Notes under the pieces: model-generated
What the model saw: the letters and a program-made list of their open reading frames with translations, nothing else
What the model was told of the DNA's origin: nothing
The model's database searches: none
Shown here: positions 1 to 12,847 of the stretch, piece by piece
Layout: every line of letters begins with the position of its first letter
How positions within the stretch are numbered: the stretch's first letter is position 1
Source of the DNA: Plecoglossus altivelis
Lineage: Eukaryota; Chordata; Actinopteri; Osmeriformes; Plecoglossidae
Reading direction: 5' to 3'
Assembly: GCA_036571765.1 (NCBI GenBank)
Contig: BROE01000013.1
Location: forward strand, 7,970,709 to 8,034,708
DNA: 64,000 nt
Made by a program: the position numbers and the translations under genes

Positions 1-3000
1 GTCATGTGAATGCTCATGATGGAATAACACATGTAGTGCTGGTCTGGAATGTGGAGGCAGGACATAAACATGTCAGAGTGAACGGTTGAAGAGGAGTGTC
101 ACATATAGTATGCAAAACATCGCTCTAAGCTGTTCTTCTATATATTTACAAATATTCAACTTCGAAAAAGATTTTCTTCCATCGCTAAACGGCACAATGA
201 TCTATCTATGTAGACGTTCACAATTATACAATGATGGAATCAGACAAAAGGACTGCAGTCGCAACATTCAATACTCTGATATAAAGAGGATAAAGAATTC
301 ATTTAAACTCAAATTACTTCTTATATTCGTTTATTTAATCAAATAACAGGAAACTTACATATTCAATAAGCCTATGTTGGAGAAGCTTATATTGATTCAA
401 CTAAATATTGGTTTATGGATGTTGAGGTTGAATCTTATTTGCATAACTTCTTTGGTAACCGAGTGAGTCAGTGAAATATTTCGATTGAATTCATCCATAC
501 CCAAAAGAAGAAGCTCTTTATAAGGATGATTATCTATCAAACCACACAAAGATCTTAGTTTTATGAGATAGAAGTAGAGCTGTTATTATTTCCACACACA
601 GCATGGCATCGATCCTGTGACTGCATTTTCTTGGTTTTTGTCTGTAACTTAATAGAATCTGGAGCTGGAAACCATATAAACAACCATTTCCTAAACACCT
701 CTATGCTTTTCAATCATTATCCAATTGTGGTTGCCAGATTTGACTAGATGTCTTTTGTTTGACCAGATGGTTGACCAATCAAGGCTAATTCCATTGGGGG
801 TTGGAAGTGCCGGATTTGCGACTCATTTTATTGAACCGGATCTCAAGTGACAATCTTAGAAGTATAACATCTTACGTGAATGACATAGTTTAGCCAAAAC
901 AACTATCTTCCTCATGTCTGGCTTGCTCCTTCTTACTCTTGAAGGGTCTGCTGTTAATAACTACATTTTAGTCCACCCTTTAAATCATTTACCAGCTCAC
1001 CTTTAGAAATGACCAACCAATGTTGACATGGTTCATAGTTCTATTGAGAATGTGATTGCCCATTAACCAGTCCAGCAAAAAAAAAGGAAGGATGGAAGGA
1101 AAGAACGAAAGAAAGAAAAAGATGTATTTCTGTATTATTAAAATCATCTACTGTAATAGACTGTAATTTGTATAGCTATGTTGGAACTATGCAAACTAAT
1201 GAACCAGTACACCCTGACTGGTATAAGTATTAGTTTAAAGTAGGAGGGATGGGTTTTAAAAAATATAGTACGCATAACCATTCTGAAATAGTTTTTTTTT
1301 TACAATCTTTTGGCTAAATGTGCTCTCTGCAGTACTGTCGGTACAAGAAAAACCTTAAACCCACCTTGAATTATTGTATTTTGTTTACATTTGTGAGTAT
1401 TACATTTCCAATGAATACTTAGGTAACACTTAACTCCTCAGCAGAGAAATGTGGGCGTTTCAGCAGCAGAGATGCAAAAACTTATATAACAAATAACACA
1501 ATATCAAACAAAGATGTCAAGTAACTGTATATAACATGTCTAAATGAAACCACCAAAAAAGGAATATAAATGAAACACACCTAGATTAAAATGCATTGTT
1601 CATTACAAATCGAGGCACTCTTTGCAAACGTCTCACAAAAAGGAGTATGCCACAAACACACTCAGTATGTTGTAGAGCATGTTGGTCTGCCCCCTGGTAG
1701 TAATCGGCCAGGTAGTTGTCCTGCAGTGCAGAGGAATGGTGCAGACAAGCAGATGACTATTCTCCACAGCGGCCTGTATGTGTGCACTTGACAGACAAAC
1801 CGTCTGGCCTTGTGTTGGTTTTCACAATACTACACTACGCAGGATTCTGGGTTTAGATGTACAGGAGCTGAGGCTATTGAGATAACCGGACAGCCAACCT
1901 GGCAGACAGATAGCCAGGCTGGCGTTAGCGTAAGCAAAGTTTCTCTACTCCATCCAGATCCTGCATGGACGGGTGCCAGCAGGCCCCAAGTCAACCGCTG
2001 TGTTTACCCAGAGCCTCTGACACACCAGGCCAGTTATCACCTTTGGGGCCTGGACCCAAGCCAAGCCTCCAGCAGGCTAGGAGGTGGCCCAGACAGACAC
2101 TAACAATAGCCAAACACCTTTCACTCCTCACCTCCACGCCTCCTTGCCCCCCACCGCTCCAGTCCTTTCAACAAGGGAGCAAGCCTGGGGTCGCTATGCT
2201 CTGGGAGAAAACACAGGCTAACCCCCGCCACCCTTCCCCACCACTACCACCATAACACTGCTCTGGAAACCTACCAGCTACTACAGTACTGTTGTGGTTG
2301 GGAGAGGGGGTTGTAACTGAGAATTGTCTCTTAATTGACAGGAGACAGAGGAGAGGCAGCTCAGCTGTGTCACACGAGCCATGCTCTTCCTATCTGCAGC
2401 TGGCTGGCTGAGACGGGTGCGTTGGTGGATGTCTTTGTTTCATCTTCCCCATTTCCTCTTCTGTGTGGCCTCATTAAACAGCAGGTGTTGAGATATGCCA
2501 AGTGGGAGTGGTCACAGAAGAGATGGAACCAATGACGAAGAAGGCAAAGGAGGGTGGGGGATGGGGGGGGCTGGTTTGTGGTTGTTCTTGATGACGTATC
2601 AAATTACAGCAGCCATTACTGTCTCCATTTCCATCAAAGACGATGGAAGTCTATCCTCTAGGGGAGATTTGAAAGAATATTATATATATATATATTTGTA
2701 TATATGCTGTGACAAATGGTCATTCACTATTTGCAGTTCAATTTGAGAGGACCTTTGTGCCTTCGTCCTATGCAGATGCATCGGGGATGCAAGCCGTTAT
2801 TTGCATTATCTCCAGGAGGAGCCATTGCTTCCTGTTGCGTGGCCCACTTTCCTCGCTGGATGAATAAGGGGGATGGTCACCTCAAACAAAACCATGGCAG
2901 ATATCGAATCCATGCACTGGATATACACTTAAACGATTCAAGAAATAAGTGATGATAAATACTTATTTGAAAGGCGAAAAAAAAATACACCAAACACTTT

Positions 3001-6000
3001 GCACAACCCTTTTTAGCTTCAACAGTATATCAAATAAATCAAATGATTGATGCCATACTAAATTAGGTTAGCATAACTGTGGTTGGGGCGAAAGCCAACT
3101 GGAGGGTAGCTCTCCAAGAACAGGGTTAAGCTACCCCAGACTCCCCTAGGGGGTCCTCTGTCAGGGGTGGCAGATGTGCTGTTTGGGACAAATAAAAGAA
3201 GTGTGTCTCCCGCTGCACCAGAGAGCTTCTTCTTAAAGCCCAGCCCATTCAGAAAGACCCTTCAGGGTTTTCACCCCTCTTTTACAGCCCCTGTGACACT
3301 GAGTGAAATGACTTGAGATATCACCAATCAGAGGCCTTAGACTGACTGCAGAAGAGACATGCTTGTCCTCCAACCCTCCTCCCCCCCCCACACACCCATC
3401 TTCTTGTTGAATCCCTCAATGGGAACGGTAACTGTTTGAAGAGTTTAACCCTTTAATTCCGTCTGGAATGTTTCCTTTGGGTGCGGCATAGTGCAGTGTT
3501 GAGACAGACCGAGCAGCCAACCCCACCCCCCATCCCATCTCAACTCCTCCTTTTACAACATCTTCTTCGCCCTCCCCTCCCCCCTCCATCTCGTCACCAA
3601 ATTCAATACCTCTATTTCTGGGCTTGAAGGAATCTCCCACACTAGGGTGTTAGGGGCAGGATAGCACAAGCTAGCTAGATCAGATGATGCCAGACCCACA
3701 TGGTGGGCTGTCTAGGCTCGGGCCTGGATGCATCTCATTTGACCTCTGGAACATCTGCAGAGATCCAAGTGTCTAACCGCTCCTCTACGTCATTCTTTAT
3801 ACAGACTAAAGGCACTGGACAACATGTTGTTTTCTGTATGTCTACACAAAATGACCTGCCAACCATTTCGTGAAACCTTGATTTTCTAGCTACCTTTAGA
3901 AATGGTAATATCATGAATCTGGGGTAAACATATCCCCTCAGTGTCTCACAGAGCTTTGGAGCCTCTGCAAAATACAGCTCTCCATTGAATCAGATGGCAG
4001 GGTAGAGCACATTTTGGTCATCATGTCTTGGGATTTGTTTAGTTGAACGTTCACAGGGATAGTTAACGCAGGTCTACCCTTCACCAAACACAACTTGGCA
4101 ACGCACACAACACTGTGAAGAGCCACTGAGACGAAGCACATCGAGACTTCGTGTTTGTTTCCATACCAGTGCAGACCAAGCATATCCCAAGCAGTTTGCC
4201 TCCACGCAGATAGAGCGGATTCTAGTCTCTATCACGAAGCAGGACCATTAGGAAGGTGGACATACCCACTGCTCAAAGCCCCCCTCCCCCTTCCCACCAC
4301 CACACCCTCTGTACACAGCCGGGCCTTTCAGTTAATGAGCCAAGACGAAGCCCCACACCAGGCAGAAACTCCAACGAGTAAATCCCAGTTAGCTACATAA
4401 CTAAGCATAGACAGTCACACGCAGTCACCGGCCTGTTCAGAAGTTACAAACACTAGATTATCAAAACCTGTTGATCAGGACAATCCACAACTCAATGGAG
4501 TTCAGTCAACGTGATTTAAAGTGAGCTGTTAAAGACAAACATTTTGAATGACTATATATAAATGTACATTTTAGCGTAAGAAAACAGAGCCTTGTTCAAA
4601 GATATTTATTCATGGGATTTCAAACATCTAAAGACATTGTGGAATAATCTTCACAGCCACAATCCAAAAACAAACCAGCAATCAGACACCTTGAGCACGT
4701 CTAATCTGCATTGAGACCAACGCTCAAATGAACAGGCTAAATTTGGAAACAACTTTAACCCCTTAGCCTATCAATCACTTAGTTTGCACATCGGTTTGGA
4801 CTGTGCAGTAAATATTAACATTCTGTTAATAGTAAAAAGAAAAATTGTTATGACCATCTACAGATAACTCGTACAGAGTCAAATATAATCTACGGGATCA
4901 CAGCTCCAAACCTCAAGGTAGATAGATGTTTCTTTTATCAGCTTGTCTTATTGGTGCTTTCAACAATGCAAACTACTCGAGACGTATAGATCCTTTTTGA
5001 TGCAAATAACTCTTCAGACCATTCTGGAAGCTGAAAACGGCTAAAACACAGACCTTCTTGTCACAACAGGCAGAAGAAGAAAAAAAACAACCTTGGATTG
5101 GCTGGGAATGTACAAATCAGTCTATTCACCCTGGGCCCCTGAAGGCAACTGCCACGGACCACAAAAAGACTGTTGATTCGATGAACACAGGAGATAAGAT
5201 AGCTCTTATGGAATAAGGTAAACAAAATCATTGGAACCAATATGATGAGCAGGAGATGAGAGGTTTGGAAGACAGAAAGCAGGTCACGCAGCTCCAGCTC
5301 CACCTGTTCCGTATGGGGCTCAGAGGGCCCCACCAGCCCTGACCACAACCACAATAAAGGCTTGTCACGGTTGGAAGTGGAGATCTCTTCCACGCTGGCA
5401 GCAGCCTTCCCCAACACTGTGTGCACACGCACCAGGGTAGCGTTCGTTCCACATTCCGTTGTCCCAAATGCATAGTTGAGTACATCTGCTAAATACAATG
5501 TCCAGCTCATTCATCATACATGAACCATAAATTAGGCCAAACATCCCCCTCCCTCCCCCTTCTCCTCCTCTTTTCTAAAAGCATACACAATCCCCATCGA
5601 TCCTCTGCTGCAGCTGTGCATCTCGCTGCTTCCTGACTGATGCGTTGCTGTGGCGACAGCTAAATTATGCAACAGCATTCATTCAAACAAACAGGTTTGG
5701 CCAGGGCAGAAGCAGTTGGGAGAGACAGGGACGAGGCAGTAGCAGATGTTGTTGCATTGAGGTGGCAGGCAGCCGTTGAGACAGTCAGAGAGGCAGGAGC
5801 AGACAGAATACAAGCATTTGCTGAGACTGCAATGGTAGACTAGACGCTTAAGGATGAACCTCTCTTAACAGAAAACTCTCTCCATTTCTAGCCACGATAA
5901 TAATGCAAATGTACTGCCTCGCCCACAGTTTTTTCTGGCCTCATTTAACATGATAAAGGCTGTTGTTAAAGATAGAACGGAAACCGTATAGGGGAGCAAA

Positions 6001-8669
6001 CTGACAGGACTAGTTAACCACATGCACAACGTGTGAAATATATACTAGAGTTCTGAAACTAAACAGCAACACCAAATTGGTGGAAGAGGAGTTAGGCCGT
6101 GTCGGTACACAGTCGTGATTGAAACTCTATTAATCACATAAGATTAGTATGTTAAGGACTAGGAGGGGTGTGTATGTGGGGTGGGGGTGCACAGGAGGAG
6201 ATTACAGGGGTCAATCGGCCTGCGTGTCCTGCTTCAGAGGAGGGCCACAGGGGGACGAGGCCTGGTCAGGCCCAAATGACCCTCCCTGAATCTTCTACAT
6301 GCGGTGCCTTTTGTCCAACTCCTTGTTCGACAATTATTTACCCTTCTGTTTGGGGCTGGGCTGAGGTCACCACACATACATCACTGACAAGACAACATGA
6401 CCACTCACTTCTCCCTCCGCATCCTCCTCTCACACACGCACACAGATGCACATACTCAGTACTGTAGAGTACTGTAGAGTACTGTAGAGCGCTGTAGCGG
6501 AGGGATACACAGAAGCCATAGGGAATAATTGGATAACCTGAGTTGACATTAGACCACGTAATCTAATACTGAAGTAATTGTTTTTTTTCTGCAAGTAACT
6601 TTAAGGCCAGTGCGGTGCACTCCTAGTTACAGTAAGTTCCTGCCTGTAGCCTACATGTGGCGTTGCTTGTTGATCATCCTGAACGCACATCTCTACCCCC
6701 ACGCTATTATTCAACAGTGGTATTCGCGGCATCTGCCTATAAGTTATCTCTGGCCTCAACAAAACAATGCAACGGAGGGAGAGGAAAAAAAAACCATGTC
6801 CCCTTGCCTCCCACTCTCCACTCCACTGTCCCCCTCCATCCCCCCCTCCACCAACGGCTGCAACCTGACACTGCCTCAGGAGATGAGCCGTCATTAAATA
6901 CTGCAGAGCTGACATAATGACAGGAAAGATAAAAGAGAGGAAACAAAAAAAGGGCAGACCAATTCTGGTCTCACAAAGCCTCGCCCCTCCCCCCCTCCCT
7001 CCCCCCAAGAGCTGGGGCTGAACCCACCCTCTCAACTAATAAAAGCCCCAGGCCACAGACAGGGCCTGCTAGGCAATACCACTGCTATCTGGGTCTGCCT
7101 GTCTGCCTGCCTGCCTGCCAGTCACCGGGCCACACAAAGTTTAACCACCTCGGAACAATACCACCTACAATACTGCTGCTTGCCTGTGTTTGAGGTGACA
7201 CAACAATGCGGTCGAAACCTGTTTAATTCCCTTACCACAGTGATCCTACAGTGGTGTGCTTTCAATGACCCCCTCCAATTCTCTCTGCACCGGGTTATGA
7301 CAGTGTTCCATCGAGGCTGAACCTCTGCTGTCTATCGGTCAGCCTGTCTTTCTGTCTGGATCTGCATGCATGCCTGTCTGGCTGTTTCTTTCTGCTTCCA
7401 TTTAATCTAGGGCTTACTCTGTTGTCATTTTAAACATCCGCCTCAAACATCACCCCTAGGCCTAGTGGAAGAGGGGTGGGTCTATATTTGGAAATGTACA
7501 GAGTGACAACCCAAAGCCATTTCCCCTTTAAATAGCCAGTAATAAAAGACTGGAAAATGATAGTGTGGCACACTCAACCTAATGATCAGCATAAGATCTG
7601 CCTCTAACTCTGTCATCTCCTATGTACCCAGGCTTTTTATACCAGCCAACTGGTTACCCACAGAAGCCCTCCCTGTAGGTGCTAACCCTGCTAGCGCTGG
7701 CGGTCCCGCTGCCCAGGCATAGCTTGCCTTCCAGCTGGCATTCCAGCACGCCGTAACACAGCGGTGAGGAAATATTTACCTTCAATGAAAAGTGCCCTTG
7801 GCACGGAGCCCATCCCCTTCAGAGGGTTTAAAAGTCTGCTACCGTTGGCGGCACTTCTACCTACCTCCACAGCCCCGCTCCTCCCTCCCCTCGTGCCCCC
7901 ACCCCCCTGGTGAGGTGGCTCGTGCCCGCCCGCCCTCCCACAAAAACCTCAAAGCTAAACCTCTGGCGGAGCTGTCTCTAACCTGGATCTGGGCCAAACC
8001 TTAAGAAAGAGAGACAGAGAGTGAGACAGCGAGTAAGAGAAGCGCAGGGCTGGCTGAGACACACACACACACGCACACAGCACAGAAAGACAGAGCGTGA
8101 GAGAGCACGCCAAGCAGTGGAGTGCTCCTGCCTGGCCTCACGCCAGGGCACACTTCTAGGATTTTTTTGGCCACAAAAGCTGACGGGCGGCTCAGCCCTC
8201 CCCCGGGATCTGAAAGTGGCTCACAAAGATGCCGTCTGAGAGAGCCGCGGCCCAGCCTTGATTAAGACGGCTCACACAGCAGGAGAAGGCTCAGCAATCA
8301 CACAAAACACAAACATGTAGAAGGGGAATAATGGAGGTCTTTTCCTCTCTGTCCTCTGTGATGGTAAGTTAGTGAAAGGACATCTGTGTTTTGATTACAC
8401 AGTTCTGTGTTGACTCTCGGTGTTTAAGGAAAGACAGCTGAACCTTGATGCCAGATTAGTAACGGAAACAAAAATTCTCAAGCAAAATGTGGCCCTGGGT
8501 TGGGTTTTTTTGCAAGGGGCAAACCGACCCTTTAGTAAAACAAGTCTCTTCAAAACACTTATAGGAAAAGGATTTGTTTGGAAGAAGTAACTACAAACAG
8601 ACAAATACGAAGCCTGACATAACAGGGAGAGAGTGGGATGGCAGAATGCCAGCCAGACGGAAGACAGAC
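1..8669 (-). other. Large intron of the ARID3-family gene (partial)
   Basis: This stretch lies downstream, on the minus strand, of the donor that ends the first coding exon at 8670. I looked for the next ARID3 exon, which should begin with the conserved ARID residues LYELD and FMQKRGTP, and did not find it, so the intron runs off the left edge. The sequence is mostly unique and moderately AT-rich, with small simple repeats: (AT)n near 2679-2695, a 10-bp unit repeated three times at 6461-6490, CTGC repeats near 7097-7119 and (AC)n near 8060-8078. Blocks near 2580-2860 and 5600-5960 are unique and contain POU octamers, so they are enhancer candidates. No coding exon or RNA gene is recognisable. 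Confidence 0.75.
6461..6490. repeat. 10-bp tandem repeat, three copies
   Basis: The decamer ACTGTAGAGT is repeated twice exactly and a third time with one change at its last base. It lies inside the ARID3 intron. This is a short minisatellite with no visible function. Confidence 0.85.
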
Positions 8670-9302
8670 CTGTTTGAAGTGATCGTCGAAGCTCCAGTCA
8701 GCCTGTCCGTTGGGAGAGGTGGCGGAGTGGGGGCCAGCCGGAGAGAGACTTTCATCGGGCTCCTGCTTCACTCTGACGGGGGGTGAGGAGGTCTGCTGGG
8801 GGGCGGACGCTGTGTAACTGCCAAACTGCCGCGCGGGCAAGCGGGAGGCACCTTGCTGCAGAGCCATGGTCTGCTTGCGGAGGTACTCCAGCCCACCGGC
8901 ACTCCCCTCCTCCTCCTCGCTCCCTTCATCTCCCTCCATCATCTCTTCCTCTTCCTCCTCGTCTCCAGAGTCTCGACCCCTGTCCTCCTCGTCCTCTCGC
9001 TCAGAGTCCACGCTGCTCTGGTTGGAGACCCTGGACAGCAGCCCGGCTCCGGACCCCACACCACCCAGGCCCTTGGCCATGAAGCCTGCCCCCCCAGCCC
9101 GGGCTGCCGCCAGGATGGCCTGCTGGGCTGCTACCTGCTGGGCGTACATGATGTGGGCCTCACGCAGCCGGCGCTCCTTGCGCTCCATCTCCAGCCGGGC
9201 CTGCTGCTGGCGCTGCAGCTGTTCCATGACAGCCTCCAGCTTCATGCCCCCTGCCGTGGCCCCCTGAGGATAGCCCCCTACCAGACCTCCCTCCTGAGAC
9301 AT
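8670..9302 (-). CDS. arid3b: ARID3-family transcription factor, first coding exon (partial)
   Basis: This exon encodes the first 211 residues of an AT-rich-interaction-domain protein, a nuclear DNA-binding transcription regulator. The start is an ATG at 9302. The exon ends in phase 0 at 8670 with a CAG/GTCTGT donor, right after WSFDDHFKQ, which matches the point where ARID3 proteins enter the ARID fold (WTYEEQFKQ then LYELD in mammals). Visible parts are a predicted coiled coil at about 21-68 starting MKLEAVMEQLQ, an Ala/Gly-rich stretch to about 90, an acidic Glu/Asp tract at about 100-133, and VKQE at 178-181, a consensus SUMO-attachment motif. A polypyrimidine tract and CAG acceptor end at 9309, six bases before the ATG, so at least one 5'UTR exon lies upstream. 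Which ARID3 paralogue it is (A, B or C) cannot be settled from this exon; the symbol follows synteny with fam219b, cox5a and rpp25. The DNA-binding domain lies outside the window. Confidence 0.85.
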
Positions 9303-9308
9303 GCTGGG

Positions 9309-10374
9309 CTGAGGGAGGAAGTGAGAAAGACGTCAATAGCTACCCATAAACCTACCACTCTCAAATTACCCAAAGAGTTGTCTGGCTTGGCAGGTCCAAA
9401 TATGCACCACAAACTAACAGCGAACAAGAGAACACTGGGTGTGGACCCAGTGGATTTATTGATGTTACACATATAGATAGCTTGCAATCACATCATAGGA
9501 ACATCACATGTGGGGAACGAAGTACAGTATGGACAAGCATACTATAAAACAGCAGTGTGACATGCCTTCATGGAAATAAGGGAATAACGTGATAATAAAA
9601 TGCATGTGTCTTGACAGATGTTTCCTCAAGACAACAGGGTGTGAGTTAAATATGTTTCAGATTAGCGATTTTAATGCAGAGCTGTGGCCAAAGGATTAAT
9701 TAAGTAATGCATTAAGTACAATTGTATATGTTTCCATTGAGATGCAACAATCTTACGCAACATTAACTACGCAGGAGTGGAGTACTATGTTTCAAGTTAC
9801 AATTAAGGTATCGTCTCAAACACGTTTTAAAAGCTACGTACATGGATGTATGCATGTAACTACTACTAAACTACAATAAAAAGTATGCATTACGACTACA
9901 TTTTGAACTGTGAAAATAAACTCTCCACTTGTATTGGCAAAAACTCCTCGCAGATCTCCAATCATAAATATAGGCGTTAAAACACATGAGTAGCTTAAAA
10001 ATGAAACGCATGACATTATTTCTAAACTGTAAAGAGGTAAAGATTAAGGTCATTCGGGAATTCTATAGCCTAATTTACCAATTGATCAAGTAACCAGAAT
10101 ATGAATGAAATGCGGGCTGCTGTTTACGCACGGCGTGGTTTGAATTCAATATTTTACATTACGGACCCCCAAAAAGAAAGAACACAGAAAATGTCAATGA
10201 CATTTTTCTAACCTCTTATACACATAGTACTAATCGCGTTATGTCTTTACACTATAACTGTAGTTTTGGTCTTGAGCAACATTTGCTTAACAGTAAAAAA
10301 AAAAAAGAAAAAAAAAAGCTCTGACACAACGACGTCTCGGGTAGGGCATAGCGCCAAACGGAGGGACAACTCAC
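9309..10374 (-). other. Probable 5'UTR intron of the ARID3 gene
   Basis: On the minus strand this interval starts with GTGAGT (donor after 10375) and ends with a pyrimidine-rich tract and CAG just before the start codon. It is AT-rich and has no coding potential on either strand. The long plus-strand frame over 8853-9476 is an antisense shadow of the ARID3 exon. Confidence 0.5.
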
Positions 10375-10500
10375 CATTTGTGCCTTGCTGCTACCGGAAT
10401 TGTCCACCATCCCTCCTTCCTTGCTTATCCTATTCCCTCTTCGCTGGCACGCTTTCAATCACTTGTAAACACTCAGAGAAATAGTGCATGCACAACGGTG
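10375..10500 (-). other. Candidate non-coding first exon of the ARID3 gene (5' end undetermined)
   Basis: The 3' boundary is set by a near-perfect minus-strand donor, ATG/GTGAGT, at 10375/10374. The 5' end cannot be read from sequence and may lie anywhere up to about 10.7 kb. The assignment is inference: the coding exon needs an upstream exon, and this is the best donor in the region. Confidence 0.4.
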
Positions 10501-10789
10501 TTGAATTTGACCACCAGCAGATGAGCGAATGAAGGTCGTTACTCTCAAATGTTTTTTTGTTTTTTTTTACTTTTCTTTTTTAAATTGTAGAAAAGAACGG
10601 ACACGAAAATAGCCCGATCTCATATCTCGAAAAGCTTGGCATAGAGGTAAGTCCTTTGACTGGATTTTCCTTCCCCCAGAATGACACCCCCCGCTTAGGC
10701 GCACAACATCATTAGGGCCCGCCCAGTGACAGCAACAAGTTACAGAGTTGCAGCGCTACGTTGGTTGAATAGTTACAGCACGTATGCAA

Positions 10790-10812
10790 ATCCCATTGGA
10801 ATGGCACCGCTG
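10790..10812 (-). promoter_or_regulatory. CCAAT box next to POU octamer, probable ARID3 promoter element
   Basis: Read on the minus strand, CCAAT (with following GGG) sits immediately upstream of the octamer ATTTGCAT. A CCAAT box beside an octamer is a classic proximal promoter arrangement for NF-Y and POU factors. It lies about 420 bp upstream of the candidate first-exon donor, a plausible distance from a start site. The motifs are seen directly; their use is inferred. Confidence 0.45.
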
Positions 10813-11298
10813 TCACAGGCTAATCTTACGAACAGGGGCTTTTTTATTGAGTACAATAGACTCGTGTGTTGTAACTGTGCTGAAAATCCATAGTGATTAC
10901 ATTGGACATGGATATGAAATAATTAGAACGTAATACTCTACACAATGAATATTTCACAGCTTTTAGCATTCAGAGGCAAACACTTGTCTACGTTCATGGT
11001 TGTCTCTTGTACAACGTTATTTAAACTGTCGAATAATCTAAACATTTTAGTGCAAGTCTTTGGGATAGTTGTAATTTAGATACAGGCCTGCGTTCTAGTC
11101 ATCGCGTTAAAGGTCGTTTTAGCTCAATGCCTCCCTCTTGTGGATGAAATATGTTCTGAAAATGTACTGAACAATCAAATTCATTACTTCATAAGGCCTT
11201 GGGCTATTCAAAATGCTGCACTGATGTGCGCTGAATCAACCTAGTTCTTACTTGGAAGCATATCTTAATAAAATAGCCAATACATAGTGTACATAGTT

Positions 11299-11304
11299 TT
11301 TATT
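11299..11304 (-). terminator. Candidate polyadenylation signal of fam219b
   Basis: AATAAA on the minus strand, about 1.5 kb downstream of the fam219b stop codon, is the first convincing signal I see in that direction. It would define a 3'UTR of roughly 1.55 kb. Confidence 0.4.
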
Positions 11305-12847
11305 AATTGAATATAGCAAAACAAGATTTATAATCATATACAAATAATAGTGTTTTCCGTGACATAATAATTCAAGTTATTGCATTTAGCACTCAGTAAC
11401 ACTTGGTATGTTGTAGCACTGGAGGATTAAGAAGCAGATTGTCCTGTGAGTTGCATAGTACAGGCAAGTGCAGGGTTGTGACTATGAACTGAACCTGATG
11501 CAGAGTGCAGTCATTAGCCGAATGTACAAGGAACTACAACGCTAATTAGACAAGACACACTTCCTCCACATCAAGTCTCAAACATAAACTAGGGTGACCC
11601 AAGCTCTTGTGCTTGGTGAACACCTCAAAAAAGTGACAGAAGTCAGTCCTTATGTCCAACAAAGACAAATATATACTCTACAGTAAATGTATTTAACGCT
11701 CACAAAGCACTGCTTTAAAAACCAAACTAAGAAAACACTGTGACCAGATAGACAGCTGGGAAACGGTAACATCTGCAGAGTGAAAGAAGGAGGATGAGAG
11801 AAATGAATGTCAATATGGTAGCGACAGGTTCAAGGTGGCCTCTGGTCACACCGCCTCCAGAGGGAGAACATGCCAGTCAGCTTCCTCATTGAAAAGCCTT
11901 GCAGGTGGTTGGGGAACAGGGGAGTCGGTTATGTAGTGGTTGACCTCAATGACTGGGTGACCAGCTAAAGCACACAGTATACAGAGTAACTGACCTGAGC
12001 ACCTCTGGACAAGTTGCAGCCAAACGGTGCCATTTAGTGGGGAGGGGGAACATGCCAGACTTTTTCATATTTAGAATGTCATTGTTTTTGGGAACACGGG
12101 ATTGAAAGAGTCCGTCTGCTAAACTGCACGTGAAACATCAAAGCACCATTTACGTTACATTGAAGCATTCATCCACATCCAAAACGAATTTGTAATGACA
12201 ACAGAAGTCTTGGATCAAATGACCTTGCTCTTCAGAGTTGATCCTACTGAATGACCAACAAACAAATACAATTTTAGAAGGTTCTAAAAGGAAATGACCA
12301 GGGAATGTTCATATTTTGGTAGGATTTCCAAATAGCTTACTTTGGAAAAAAGGCGATTACGCCACACAGCTCCAGAGCATTAGCACTGTGGACCACTACT
12401 CTTACTATACTGGATCTCCCTTTACAACGTCTAAACGGGCTTAGAGCGATTGACAGTATAAGCATCCAGATGACAGAGACCGCTATCTGTCCGATGAGCG
12501 GGTGCAATACCAGAGGAGAGAAGCCCCCTTCTATCCCATGCAGAACCTCTGAAGGGTTTGCATTTCACCCAGTTCCATCAAAAGCCCTGGGTCAGCCTTT
12601 AGGGCCACACATCTCTGCCAGGGGGCTGGGGACCACCATCCATGCATGCCAGAATACTGGTTGGGTGTGGGGAGAACGGTGGGAGCACAGCCCTGAGTGG
12701 GGCAATGGGGGATAAAGAGTCTAGATGGATAAGGGGGGTCCATGCTTGGAGGGGTTGGCAGATGGGCCTGGCTTTAGACTCTGGCTAAGGCCACGGTAAT
12801 AGAAAGGTCATCCGGAGCGTCAGATCCAGGCCACGGACCTGGCTAGC
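11305..12847 (-). other. Probable fam219b 3'UTR
   Basis: Unique sequence without coding potential lies between the fam219b stop codon and the AATAAA at 11299-11304. There are no simple repeats of note and no competing gene. The small frames near 12470-12743 show no recognisable protein features. Confidence 0.4.

Noticed and set aside
6461..6490. Short regular repeats as a possible CRISPR array
   Set aside because: The units are contiguous with no spacers, in a vertebrate genome; this and other arrays are minisatellites.
8853..9476. 207-residue plus-strand frame opposite the ARID3 exon
   Set aside because: It is the antisense shadow of a GC-rich coding exon and shows no recognisable domain; the minus strand carries the real family match and splice signals.
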